Below, in pieces: positions 5,614 through 12,907 of a DNA stretch of 20,810 bases. The first letter of the stretch is position 1. Every line of letters starts with the position of its first letter. Below the pieces are notes generated by a model, which worked only from the letters and a program-made list of their open reading frames with translations, was not told the origin of the DNA and did no database searches. A program made the position numbers and the translations under genes. Origin of the DNA: a virus; the IMG/VR virus record IMGVR_UViG_3300031566_000453, positions 1 to 20,810 of that record. One strand, written 5' to 3'.

Positions 5614-6019
5614 TCTTCAAAAGAAACTTAACTCACTCGCAATCGATAAAGAGCGTCACGATGGATTCTTTGAAGATCTTTGTACAAATGATGCACCCGC
5701 TTGGGAGGATCTTCGTATTAAATGGCTGCTTGATTTCAATCGTGCTCAGATGCACGAGTCTATGGAGTTCGAAGACTGTCTTCCGTGGAAATGGTGGAAG
5801 CACGGTTTGGTTGATAGGCAGAATCTTAAGGTTGAACTTGTCGATGAATTACATTTCTTTATTTCCAAATGTCTTGTGGCTGGAATAGATGCAGAAGAGT
5901 TGTTCAGGGTCTATAAGCAGAAATTAGACCTTAATATTAAGCGCCAGAACGATGGTTATAGAACTGGCGAGTACCAAAAGATAATTGATGGTGAAGAAGA
6001 CAATAGGAGCATCAAATGA
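5594..6019 (+). CDS. Dimeric all-alpha dUTPase-like NTP pyrophosphatase
   Basis: The 141-residue protein matches the all-alpha (MazG-superfamily) dimeric dUTPase type. It has NSL near the N-terminus, an E55-x2-E58 metal motif in MHESMEFEDC, then LPWKWWK (63-69), and the second acidic motif E81-x2-D84 in ELVDELHFFIS. In this family these acidic residues hold magnesium for splitting dUTP into dUMP and pyrophosphate; the Trp/Lys segment helps bind the nucleotide. It would keep uracil out of phage DNA and supply dUMP, fitting the dNMP kinase further downstream. AAAGG seven bases before the ATG supports the start. The final codons overlap the next gene by ATGA. Confidence 0.8.
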   Translation: MLKKMFNLQKKLNSLAIDKERHDGFFEDLCTNDAPAWEDLRIKWLLDFNRAQMHESMEFEDCLPWKWWKHGLVDRQNLKVELVDELHFFISKCLVAGIDAEELFRVYKQKLDLNIKRQNDGYRTGEYQKIIDGEEDNRSIK

Positions 6020-6231
6020 GTAAAAGCGATAAGTGGACAGAGGATGCTGCACTAAACTTTATTTTCAAAAATTGCTCTGTATTAAAGTCAGAGAGCGGCG
6101 TTATGTTTGTCAAGAACGGGACGGCAGGGAATGGGTCATTGGGAGCAATTGATTTCCTGGTTAATTATAGAAAACATCATATTGGTATAATTTCGGAAGA
6201 AAGATTCGAGGATATGAGAAATGCTAAATAA
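6016..6231 (+). CDS. Small hypothetical protein (71 aa)
   Basis: Starts at an ATG overlapping the dUTPase stop and preceded by AGGAG at suitable distance. The 71-residue product has a WTEDAALNFIFKN helix, a Gly/Asn turn (NGTAGNGSLGAIDFL) and a basic-acidic C-terminus. No motif recognised. It overlaps the next gene by 11 nt. Confidence 0.65.
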   Translation: MSKSDKWTEDAALNFIFKNCSVLKSESGVMFVKNGTAGNGSLGAIDFLVNYRKHHIGIISEERFEDMRNAK

Positions 6232-6430
6232 TCAAGATATATTAAATGTTGTTTTAAATAACGGTGTTGAATTTATAATAGCCAATGTATCTATGGATAA
6301 AATAGAAGACGAAGGGTTAAAAGCAATGATCAATGAGTACCTTGATCTTAGAAAAAGAATGGTACAGTACATTATATCGGCTGTGGCGCCAAAACAAGAA
6401 ACCGAACAGATAGAATTGGATTTAAAATGA
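6221..6430 (+). CDS. Small helical hypothetical protein (69 aa)
   Basis: This 69-residue, mostly alpha-helical protein (NQDILNVVLNNGVEF, LKAMINEYLDLRKRMVQYII) ends in an acidic tail with Lys (ETEQIELDLK). GAGGAT precedes the ATG. No family recognised. It overlaps the following membrane-protein frame by ATGA. Confidence 0.6.
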   Translation: MLNNQDILNVVLNNGVEFIIANVSMDKIEDEGLKAMINEYLDLRKRMVQYIISAVAPKQETEQIELDLK

Positions 6431-6600
6431 TCTTTTCATTTAGGGCGTGGGCTGAGAATATTTGTAGTCCGCATAATAAAAATGTATTTACAAGGCGCCT
6501 GTCTAGATTTACTATATTTCTAATGTTACTATTTATACCAATATTTCTATTCATGACGTCTATATGTGCTACACTAATTATGAGGGGCTGCGGTGTTTAA
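6427..6600 (+). CDS. Small single-span membrane protein (57 aa)
   Basis: An ATG at 6427 overlaps the previous TGA and opens a 57-residue frame to TAA at 6598-6600. A basic segment (FTRRLSRF) is followed by a hydrophobic stretch of about 23 residues (29-51), so a membrane span is likely. It overlaps the SbcD-like gene by 8 nt, whose Shine-Dalgarno lies inside it. Function unknown. Confidence 0.5.
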   Translation: MIFSFRAWAENICSPHNKNVFTRRLSRFTIFLMLLFIPIFLFMTSICATLIMRGCGV

Positions 6601-7732
6601 AATACTCCATACTGCTGATAGCCATTTCCAGCAGAATAGATTGGACGAGTGCGTCTCAAATGCAGATTTTATAGTTGAGTACGCACTTGAACACAATCCA
6701 GATGTTATAGTCCACGCTGGCGATCTATTCCACAAAAATACTCAAATTAATTCAAAAGAATATTTAGCTGCTATTGACTTTATCAGTAATTTGTCATATA
6801 TTGCTCCAGTAATAATAATTAGAGGCAATCATGACCCAGAGGATTCTTTAAAAGTGTTTAATAAAATGCATGGTGTTTACTCATTTGGTGATTTAGACAC
6901 CGTTACCTACAATGAAATGCGTGATGTTGAATACCCCGCCGTAGTTGAGTTTGGGTTAATACCATATCAAAAAACAACTTCGATGGAAGGTGATACCGTC
7001 GGTGACGCCCACCTTAATTCCTCTAAAGATTTAAAAAAATTCATATCAAATTTTGCAAAAAAGAAAAGTGACTTAAAGATTATAGTGGCGCATATATCTG
7101 TTGCTGGCGCCGAGCTCGCTAATAGTGAAAGGATCTTGGGTAATGAGGTTATGTTATCTCCAGATGATTTTACTATAGAGGGAATAAACGCAGCTATGCT
7201 TGGTCACATACATAGAAATGATCAGGATATATTGAAGGGTAAGCCAGTGGCGTATAGTGGTGCTCATTATAGAACTAGATTTGACGAAGAGATGCAACCT
7301 GGGTTCTGTTTTTGGACGTTTGATGGTGAAAAATTTGAGACTGTCAATAGAGAGTTTATTAAAACCCCAGCTCGTGATATGGTTAAGTTTGAATTAAGTA
7401 TAGAGGAAACAAGGGAATACATGAGTAGTGGAAAGTTTCCTTTTGAACTCTTACCTAACGCCGATATGAAGGTGATCTTTTCGGTACCAGAGGGAATGGC
7501 TTCAAAGCTTGATAAAGAGAAATTTAAAAAGGATATGGATTTAAAGTTAAGCAATTCTACAATTAAAGTTTCTACTATCGTGGAACCAAAGTCGAGCGTA
7601 AGAAGTGAAAAGATAGCTAAGATGCAGACAAAGTCCGAAATATTTGAAGAGTGGGCTAACGTATCTAAGGTTAAGCTTACAAAAAGCATTAAGGAAAAAT
7701 TTAATGAGCTGGTAGAGAGTTTTGATGATTGA
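6593..7732 (+). CDS. SbcD/Mre11-like DNA repair exonuclease subunit (T4 gp47 type)
   Basis: This 379-residue calcineurin-like phosphoesterase carries all metal-binding motifs of the SbcD/Mre11/gp47 group in order: LHTADSHF (5-12), HAGDLF (about 41-46), RGNHD (about 79-83), IVAHIS (mid-protein) and LGHIH. The C-terminal third, rich in Lys/Glu and predicted helical, is where these proteins contact their SbcC/Rad50 partner. Together the pair process DNA ends for recombination-dependent replication. The GTG start at 6593 is set by GAGGGG at 6582-6587. No SbcC/gp46 gene follows immediately or is present in the window, which is unusual because the two are normally adjacent. Confidence 0.88.
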   Translation: MFKILHTADSHFQQNRLDECVSNADFIVEYALEHNPDVIVHAGDLFHKNTQINSKEYLAAIDFISNLSYIAPVIIIRGNHDPEDSLKVFNKMHGVYSFGDLDTVTYNEMRDVEYPAVVEFGLIPYQKTTSMEGDTVGDAHLNSSKDLKKFISNFAKKKSDLKIIVAHISVAGAELANSERILGNEVMLSPDDFTIEGINAAMLGHIHRNDQDILKGKPVAYSGAHYRTRFDEEMQPGFCFWTFDGEKFETVNREFIKTPARDMVKFELSIEETREYMSSGKFPFELLPNADMKVIFSVPEGMASKLDKEKFKKDMDLKLSNSTIKVSTIVEPKSSVRSEKIAKMQTKSEIFEEWANVSKVKLTKSIKEKFNELVESFDD

Positions 7733-7904
7733 TGCATATCAATATATTACTTCAAAAGCACTGGATGGATATAAATTTATGGCTGGAGCAAATATGATAT
7801 ACCATGGATTAAACTATGAAGAAATATCATTGACGCCACATAAAAAATCTAAACAAATAATTTACGGAGAAACATATGGCGATGATTCGTTTGAAGAAGG
7901 ATGA
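7725..7904 (+). CDS. Small hypothetical protein (59 aa)
   Basis: The ATG at 7725 (a TTG three bases earlier is also possible) overlaps the end of the SbcD-like gene and follows a GAGAG purine run. The product (DAYQYITSKALDG, ANMIYHGLNYEEI) is not recognised. It overlaps the next gene by 29 nt. Confidence 0.5.
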   Translation: MIDAYQYITSKALDGYKFMAGANMIYHGLNYEEISLTPHKKSKQIIYGETYGDDSFEEG

Positions 7905-8061
7905 AACATACTATGTTGCTAGTGAACATTATGGTTTAAACAAAAAAGAATCTTTGTTTGCTGTAAAGGTATGGCGAAACGACTATAATAAGTTCTTCGT
8001 ATTTTACGTTCCGTCATATCCATATGCGTCATATGATGAGATAAGACGTGATCTATACTAG
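7876..8061 (+). CDS. Small hypothetical protein (61 aa)
   Basis: This 61-residue protein is rich in Tyr and Phe (TYYVASEHYGL, KFFVFYVPSYPYASY), likely a small beta-rich fold. GGAGA lies five to nine bases before the ATG. It is not recognised. Confidence 0.6.
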   Translation: MAMIRLKKDETYYVASEHYGLNKKESLFAVKVWRNDYNKFFVFYVPSYPYASYDEIRRDLY

Positions 8062-8134
8062 AAACATATACCTGAGCAACAGTGGACATTCTGGCGTGTC
8101 TTGGGTTTCTCGCAGTGGTGGGTATGATAATTAA
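8048..8134 (+). CDS. Possible micro-ORF (28 aa)
   Basis: A GTG at 8048, overlapping the previous gene, opens 28 codons to TAA at 8132-8134, rich in Ser and Gly (SNSGHSGVSW). The next frame begins at the very next base. No ribosome site or family; retained only because it would tile the 8062-8330 gap with 8135-8218 and 8199-8330. Confidence 0.25.
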   Translation: MIYTRNIYLSNSGHSGVSWVSRSGGYDN

Positions 8135-8218
8135 ATGAAGAAAAGAAAACGCCATTCACCGTTTGCAATAAAACTAAATTGGATTGGATACTCGATATAT
8201 GGTTTCTTACACACTTAA
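8135..8218 (+). CDS. Possible micro-ORF (27 aa, basic)
   Basis: An ATG directly after the preceding TAA opens 27 codons beginning MKKRKRHSPF, a strongly basic start, and ending at TAA 8216-8218. It overlaps the next frame by 20 nt. Weak evidence. Confidence 0.25.
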   Translation: MKKRKRHSPFAIKLNWIGYSIYGFLHT

Positions 8219-8330
8219 GGAAGAATATTTTAACACACACTTTAATCCATTTTTGAAAAAGGGTGAATCCATGTTTGTGAGGAGAATAAGATCACGCTAT
8301 TGGATTTATCAATTTGTATATAGGAGATAA
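8199..8330 (+). CDS. Small basic protein (43 aa)
   Basis: A frame from ATG 8199 to TAA 8328-8330 encodes 43 residues with an Arg/Tyr/Trp-rich end (FVRRIRSRYWIYQF). It abuts the next gene's ATG at 8331 without a gap. A later internal ATG (8272) has an AAGGGTG before it and would give only 19 residues. No family recognised. Confidence 0.35.
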   Translation: MVSYTLKEEYFNTHFNPFLKKGESMFVRRIRSRYWIYQFVYRR

Positions 8331-8819
8331 ATGGAATACAACACTTCAGATATTAAGTACGCAAAGAATCAAATCAATGATATGCTCGTAGACATACTTG
8401 GTGTTCCTAAGAAGTATGTTGGCGGAAGATCGTTTGGTGGATACTGGTCACTGGTTAACAAGTGGCTGTTCAAGGATAAATATGATCTGCCATATATCTA
8501 TTTTGTAATCAATAGAATCCACTATAAAAACGTCTTCAATGGAAAGACAAATGCTGGCTTTATAGAGGGGGCGCTAAGAAGTAAAAACTGGATAGAATCA
8601 TACAATGCAGAGGAGCATGTTCTTCCAGCTGGCGGAGAGCGAGACAAGCTATTGGGGGCTGGTCATACAATAGAAACACTACCATCACACCTACTCACAA
8701 GGGAAGAGCGCAAGAATCGTCGTGAGGAAGAAGTAGTTCCAATCGGTGGCGTTACCGACTCGGATAGGGAGGCATTGACAAGTCTTTTAAGGAAAACTGG
8801 GGGTGCATTTGGAAAGTGA
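8331..8819 (+). CDS. Hypothetical protein upstream of helicase; possible replication accessory
   Basis: The 162 residues include a folded-looking N-terminal region (IKYAKNQINDMLVDILGVPKKYVGGRSFGGYWSLVNKWLF) and a charged C-terminal region (LLTREERKNRREEEVV) followed by a Ser/Asp helix. It is not recognised. AGGAG six bases before the ATG gives a clear start, and its end overlaps the helicase gene by 17 nt. A gene in this position in other phages is often a helicase loader or initiator, so a primosome role is possible, but no loader motif (no Walker A) is visible. Confidence 0.65.
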   Translation: MEYNTSDIKYAKNQINDMLVDILGVPKKYVGGRSFGGYWSLVNKWLFKDKYDLPYIYFVINRIHYKNVFNGKTNAGFIEGALRSKNWIESYNAEEHVLPAGGERDKLLGAGHTIETLPSHLLTREERKNRREEEVVPIGGVTDSDREALTSLLRKTGGAFGK

Positions 8820-10143
8820 GGTAATGGTTGTTGAGGACGGATTTTTGGGGGCTATATTGATGGATCCAAAAAACATTGACTTTATGGGTAATGTAAATGA
8901 AGACTGGTTTACCTCTAGTTCAAGAGCTTTAATATTTAATAGTATAAAAGACCTCTATGTTTCTGGTAAAACAATAGATACGATAACGGTTAGGTCTAAA
9001 ATATCAGATTCAAAGTTTGTATATAAAGATGACACAATAAAAGAATTATATGAAATACTTAAAAATGAAGATATAAATCCAGGAAACTTTAAATCATATC
9101 AAGAAGAATTAGAAGAGAAATTCTTACAAAGATCTATGTCTCTTTCCTTAAAAATTTCTATATCCAAGATTCAAGAAGCGAGAACGGGACATATCAGAGA
9201 AACTATAGATGAGGTTGAATCGGATTTATTTAAAGTGTCACAGAGTGGAGAATCAACCAACAGTACAATTAGGCTTGGCAATATTGGCGTTGAATACATG
9301 AAGAAACTTCGTAATATACGTGAGAATGGCGTCGCTCCATTTGTGGCTGAAACGGGACTAAGAGATATTGATAGATTGATTGGTGGCTTTGTTAAAGGTG
9401 ATTACGTTATATTAGCCGCCCGCCCCAGTATGGGAAAGACAGCACTTGCTCTGCAAATCGCACGTAACAACATCGGCAAGGGTCGTTCGGTTGGTTTTAT
9501 ATCTCTTGAAATGTCTTCTGAGGGCATATTTCTTAGACAACTCAGTTCTGTTTCGAAGATAAATAGTATGAGGATACAATCTGGGCAGATAACGGAAATT
9601 GAGTTTGACAACTTATCTAGTGTTTGGAAACAAATTAATGCAGACCCATTCTATATAGATGACAAAACACCAATTAATGAAACAACATTACGTGGCGTGG
9701 CGAGAAGAATGGTTTCAATGCATGACGTAGAATTTATTATTGTTGACTACTTACAGTTAATGGACTCCAGTAGTGGTAAGGAAAACAGACAGCAGGAAAT
9801 ATCCACCATATCGAGAGCATTTAAGAATCTTGCAAAGGAATTGAAGATACCGATTATGGCGCTGTCACAACTATCAAGGGCTGTAGAAGCCAGAAACCCA
9901 CCGAGACCAATGATGTCTGATTTAAGGGAATCTGGTTCTTTAGAACAAGACGCAGACATAATACTTTTTATATACAGACCAGAGTACTATAACATAGACG
10001 CTTTTCCAGATGGATCCCCCACAACTGGGATAGCGGAAATAATTGTGGGGAAGGCAAGAAATGCCGAAACAGGTTCTACTAAGACGATCTTCATGAAAGA
10101 TATTGGAAGATTCGCAAACTTAGCTAGAGAAGACATTAACTGA
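8803..10143 (+). CDS. dnaB: Replicative DNA helicase, DnaB family
   Basis: The 446-residue protein has the DnaB layout: an N-terminal helical domain beginning LESEVMVVEDGFLGAILMDP, a linker helix, and a RecA-like C-terminal domain. Walker A is AARPSMGKTALAL near residue 205, followed by SLEMSSEG; Walker B is FIIVDYLQLM near 310-318; the DnaB-specific SQLSRAVEARNPPRPMMSDLRESG stretch (shown in part: SQLSRAVE, SDLRESG, LEQDADIILF) follows. It unwinds DNA ahead of the phage polymerase as a hexamer. The GTG at 8803 preceded by AAGGA is preferred; an ATG at 8824 would cut into the conserved N-terminus. The SSB gene begins 12 nt after its stop. Confidence 0.93.
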   Translation: MHLESEVMVVEDGFLGAILMDPKNIDFMGNVNEDWFTSSSRALIFNSIKDLYVSGKTIDTITVRSKISDSKFVYKDDTIKELYEILKNEDINPGNFKSYQEELEEKFLQRSMSLSLKISISKIQEARTGHIRETIDEVESDLFKVSQSGESTNSTIRLGNIGVEYMKKLRNIRENGVAPFVAETGLRDIDRLIGGFVKGDYVILAARPSMGKTALALQIARNNIGKGRSVGFISLEMSSEGIFLRQLSSVSKINSMRIQSGQITEIEFDNLSSVWKQINADPFYIDDKTPINETTLRGVARRMVSMHDVEFIIVDYLQLMDSSSGKENRQQEISTISRAFKNLAKELKIPIMALSQLSRAVEARNPPRPMMSDLRESGSLEQDADIILFIYRPEYYNIDAFPDGSPTTGIAEIIVGKARNAETGSTKTIFMKDIGRFANLAREDIN

Positions 10144-10155
10144 GAGGAGTTCATT

Positions 10156-10584
10156 ATGAATTTGAATGAAGTAACATTGTGTGGCCGTATGGGACAAGAC
10201 CCAGAGGTTTCTTTTACTGCTAATGGTGATGCTGTGTGTAATATATCGATCGCTGTCTCTGAGTACTATAAGAAAGACGGTGACACGGAATTTACACAAG
10301 ACACAACGTGGGTTCGTGTAACTGCATGGCGTAGACTCGCTGAGCGTATTGCAGCCGTAGCCAAGAAAGGTACGGAGGTAATGGTTCAGGGTAAACTGCG
10401 TGAAAAACAGTGGGAAGATAAAGAAGGGAACAAGCGTTCTCAAACTTTTGTTCTCGCAAATCGTTTGGACTTTGGTGATGGTCGTATCATCCAGGATAAG
10501 GATGAATCACTTCCGAAAACGCAAGCGCCAAAGAAAGAGGCACCCGCTAAAGATGGTGAAGAGGAGTCGGATTTACCCTTTTAA
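10156..10584 (+). CDS. ssb: Single-stranded DNA-binding protein (SSB)
   Basis: This 142-residue protein is a bacterial-type SSB: the OB-fold begins NEVTLCGRMGQDPEV and includes TTWVRVTAWRRLAE, GTEVMVQGKL and the K/R-rich QWEDKEGNKR loop, ending near residue 108. A flexible Lys/Pro/Glu linker follows, then the acidic tip ESDLPF, the conserved docking peptide that recruits replication and repair partners. A GAGGAG sits eight bases before the ATG. It directly follows the helicase gene. A hairpin-controlled HNH gene follows it. Confidence 0.95.
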   Translation: MNLNEVTLCGRMGQDPEVSFTANGDAVCNISIAVSEYYKKDGDTEFTQDTTWVRVTAWRRLAERIAAVAKKGTEVMVQGKLREKQWEDKEGNKRSQTFVLANRLDFGDGRIIQDKDESLPKTQAPKKEAPAKDGEEESDLPF

Positions 10585-10614
10585 CAAAAAGGGAACTTTA
10601 CTATCTTAGATTCG

Positions 10615-10646
10615 TATACCCCTTTGAACACTAAAAAAGGGGTATA
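10615..10646 (+). promoter_or_regulatory. Perfect 11-bp hairpin sequestering the Shine-Dalgarno of the HNH gene
   Basis: TATACCCCTTT at 10615-10625 pairs perfectly with AAAGGGGTATA at 10636-10646 around a 10-base loop. The AAGGGG ribosome site (10637-10642) of the gene starting at 10651 lies within the 3' arm, so translation from read-through mRNA should be blocked. No T tract follows, so it is not a terminator. Confidence 0.75.
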
Positions 10647-10650
10647 TGCT

Positions 10651-11130
10651 ATGGAAAAAACATGTAGAAAATGTGGGAAGATTAAACTGGCAGAAGAATT
10701 TTATATCCATCTTCAAATGTCTGACGGTAGATTAAATATTTGTAAGGATTGTGTAAAGCAACGTGTAAAAGAAAGGGAGCGCAGACTTAGTAAGGATCCA
10801 GATTGGCTTATTAAAGAACGTACCAGGGGGCGGGATAAATATCATCGCCTATATAAGGGGTTCGGTGCCAATGGAACAACAGAAGCTAAAAAAGCGTGGG
10901 CAAAAAGAAATAGATTAAAAATTGCAGCAGGAAGAATGGCTATAAGGGCTTTAGGTGTTGGAAGATTGATAAAAAAACCATGCGAGGTTTGTGGGGATGA
11001 AAAAGTGGAAATGCATCATGATGACTATTATAAACCAATAGATGTTAGGTGGCTTTGTATTAAACATCATAATGAACATCATGTAATCTTAAGAGAGAAG
11101 GAACTACGTGAAAGAAAAGAAGTGGTCTGA
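10651..11130 (+). CDS. HNH endonuclease with N-terminal zinc finger
   Basis: The 159-residue protein has two zinc units. The N-terminal one is C5-x2-C8...C31-x2-C34 (TCRKCGK, CKDC), followed by a basic helical stretch (VKERERRLSKDP, KERTRGRDKYHR). The C-terminal HNH unit is C111-x2-C114, MHHDDYY (121-127) and C136...H139-H140...H143-H144. This order resembles free-standing phage homing nucleases. The start is ATG 10651 rather than an in-frame TTG at 10624, because the AAGGGG at 10637-10642 is eight bases upstream. That site is trapped in a hairpin. The gene sits between SSB and a coiled-coil gene, overlapping the latter by 23 nt. Confidence 0.85.
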   Translation: MEKTCRKCGKIKLAEEFYIHLQMSDGRLNICKDCVKQRVKERERRLSKDPDWLIKERTRGRDKYHRLYKGFGANGTTEAKKAWAKRNRLKIAAGRMAIRALGVGRLIKKPCEVCGDEKVEMHHDDYYKPIDVRWLCIKHHNEHHVILREKELRERKEVV

Positions 11131-11584
11131 TTTAGCTCAATATGAATATCCAGAGGCGGCTGGTTTAGTCGCCTCCAAGGATATAATAAGGATGCTACAG
11201 GACAGGTTAATTACAAAAGTTAACTTACTGGCGTGGAACGCACAGTTTATAGCTGACCTCGATATTGAAGTTAGTGCAATTGAGTCTTCCATAAGCCTGC
11301 TTAACACAAAGAAAAAATATCTTATCAACTACCATTTAACAAAGTCGTTCGACAAGATACCTAATTATTACAAAAGAAGTAAGGATCTTATGGCGTCTTG
11401 GATTGAAGAGAACTTGGTTAAAAATGATATAATGACCTTTAATGATAAGATAGAAAAAAGTGAAGCAAATCTTTTGGACGTTAAAAAAGAGTTACTTACA
11501 TATAAATATAAATATGAGGTTTTACAGAAATCAATAGACGTCGGTATCTGTCTAGTAAATTCAATGAGAGATAATGAAGGATGA
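11108..11584 (+). CDS. Coiled-coil hypothetical protein
   Basis: This 158-residue protein is almost wholly helical and charged, with heptad-like stretches (MLQDRLITKVNLLAWNAQF, IEKSEANLLDVKKELL) that suggest coiled coils. It starts at GTG 11108, with AAGGA about eight bases upstream, and overlaps both neighbours (23 nt with the HNH gene, 11 nt with the HD-GYP gene). No family is recognised. Its coupling to the phosphodiesterase gene may point to a shared role. Confidence 0.65.
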   Translation: MKEKKWSDLAQYEYPEAAGLVASKDIIRMLQDRLITKVNLLAWNAQFIADLDIEVSAIESSISLLNTKKKYLINYHLTKSFDKIPNYYKRSKDLMASWIEENLVKNDIMTFNDKIEKSEANLLDVKKELLTYKYKYEVLQKSIDVGICLVNSMRDNEG

Positions 11585-12275
11585 CCTTTACAATATAATG
11601 CGTGAACAGGACAGAATTGCAAGGCAGGCCGAGTTTGACACCAGAAGAACGATTTTTCTAATCGCTTTTCTTCGGGTTATAGAAGTACATGAACATTCTA
11701 TCCACACGTCTAGACACTCAGACAGGGTGGCTACAATATCTCATCTTGTGGGAAAGAGGATTGGGTTGCCCGAGAGAGAACTGGGACAGCTGTGGAGATG
11801 TGCTTTACTTCATGATCTAGGAAAGGTTGGTATCTCCTCTGAGGTTATCTTGTCGGATAAAAAGCTGTCAAAGATTGAGCGTGGCTTGGTGAGGAAACAT
11901 CCAGAATACGGGGAAATGATACTTAAGGTTGCACCATTCTTTAAAATAGAATCAATGGTGGTAAGACAACATCATGAGCGCTTTGATGGCATGGGTTATC
12001 CAGATGGTTTATCGGGTAAGAACATACATTTATTTGCAAGAATAATCCATGTTGCAGATGTTTATGACGCACTCGTGGCATTTAGGGGATACAAAGAACT
12101 TTGGGATGAAGGAAGGGCAGCAAACCTCATCGCAACACAAAGTGGTAAAATGTTCGACCCAACCGTGGTTAAGGTGTTTTTAGAAACAATGGAGACCGAA
12201 CGATTCAAGGGTCTCTATAACGACCCAGAAGTTTACTCTGTATATAAAGAAATGGTAAATGAGGATTGGAGATAA
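11574..12275 (+). CDS. HD-GYP domain cyclic-dinucleotide phosphodiesterase-like protein
   Basis: The 233-residue protein is an almost complete HD-GYP domain. Visible motifs are H44/H48 in SIHTSRHSDRV, LLHDLGKVGI (78-87) with the HD pair at 80-81, RKHPEYGEMIL (107-117), HHERFDGMGYPDGL (133-146), IIHVADVYDAL (157-167) and FDPTVV near 195. Known HD-GYP proteins hydrolyse c-di-GMP or 3'3'-cGAMP using two or three metals. The stretch after DAL differs from the usual TSxRPYR (here VAFRGYKEL). There is no receiver or membrane domain, only a short N-terminal helix, so it is a stand-alone soluble enzyme. The likely target is host signalling or a cyclic-nucleotide defence system; substrate not determined. 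Confidence 0.88.
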   Translation: MKDDLYNIMREQDRIARQAEFDTRRTIFLIAFLRVIEVHEHSIHTSRHSDRVATISHLVGKRIGLPERELGQLWRCALLHDLGKVGISSEVILSDKKLSKIERGLVRKHPEYGEMILKVAPFFKIESMVVRQHHERFDGMGYPDGLSGKNIHLFARIIHVADVYDALVAFRGYKELWDEGRAANLIATQSGKMFDPTVVKVFLETMETERFKGLYNDPEVYSVYKEMVNEDWR

Positions 12276-12278
12276 CGT

Positions 12279-12875
12279 ATGAATGTTATGGTGGTAGGTA
12301 TTTCGGGCAAGGCGGGCCATGGAAAAGATACTTTGGCCGATCTAATTATAGAGGAACTATCTAATCATGTGACGGTTGGTTCTAAGATGTATTTTGCCAA
12401 TGAGTTAAAGGAGGTTGTTAGACAGGTGTTTTTACTTAGAACTTACAATCTTTGGAATGAAAAGGGCAAGGACGAGCCCATCGAACATTTAGGTGGGATT
12501 ACTGGTAGATTTATTTTGCAGAAATTTGGTGAAGCTGGCAGAAAAATCTTTCCAGATATATGGGTTCTTCATTTCAAAAAAAGTTTAGAAAAATTGATTG
12601 AGGATTTTAATTACGCCAAAAGGATCATTGTGCTTGTCCCAGACGTTAGATATCCAAATGAGTTTGATGTAATTAGAAACATGGATTGTAAAACATTGCT
12701 TGTAAGAATTGTCAGACCCGATCATCAGGCGAATGGGGATAGTAAACATGAATCAGAGACAGCTCTGGATAATCAAGAGGGATGGGATCATATGGTTGTT
12801 GCTAAAAACATTGGACAGATTACGTATGCCGTTAACCCTATAATTACTGATATTAAAGAATATTTTAACATATAG
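12279..12875 (+). CDS. Deoxynucleoside monophosphate kinase (T4 gp1-like)
   Basis: This 198-residue P-loop kinase has the nucleotide-binding loop GKAGHGKDT (10-18), followed by a LID/NMP-binding region (ITGRFILQKFGEAGRK) and the phage dNMP-kinase signature PDVRYPNEFDVIR, LVRIVRP and SKHESETALD, matching the T4 gp1-type family. It phosphorylates dNMPs to dNDPs, complementing the dUTPase that yields dUMP. GGAGA six bases before the ATG supports the start. It is followed by an AT-rich gap of 40 bases with a possible promoter and palindrome. Confidence 0.85.
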   Translation: MNVMVVGISGKAGHGKDTLADLIIEELSNHVTVGSKMYFANELKEVVRQVFLLRTYNLWNEKGKDEPIEHLGGITGRFILQKFGEAGRKIFPDIWVLHFKKSLEKLIEDFNYAKRIIVLVPDVRYPNEFDVIRNMDCKTLLVRIVRPDHQANGDSKHESETALDNQEGWDHMVVAKNIGQITYAVNPIITDIKEYFNI

Positions 12876-12893
12876 TTTTTTTTATAGTATTAA
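12865..12893 (+). promoter_or_regulatory. Possible sigma-70-type promoter before the regulator gene
   Basis: TTAACA (12865-12870), a 17-bp spacer containing eight T's, and TATTAA (12888-12893). Transcription would start near 12900, inside the following palindrome. Each box deviates from consensus. Confidence 0.4.
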
Positions 12894-12907
12894 GTGAAAT
12901 ATTTCAC
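12894..12907. promoter_or_regulatory. Perfect 14-bp palindrome, possible operator
   Basis: GTGAAATATTTCAC is a perfect palindrome over the predicted start of transcription of the regulator gene at 12916. Position and symmetry fit an operator for a dimeric repressor or autoregulator. Confidence 0.4.

Noticed and set aside
7267-7737. Minus-strand open frame (156 codons) opposite the end of the SbcD-like gene
   Set aside because: Ser/Leu/Phe-rich antisense shadow of a Lys/Glu-rich gene, without start signals.
10615-10646. Intrinsic terminator after ssb
   Set aside because: The stem is strong but no T run follows; the 3' arm instead holds a ribosome site, so a translational role fits better.
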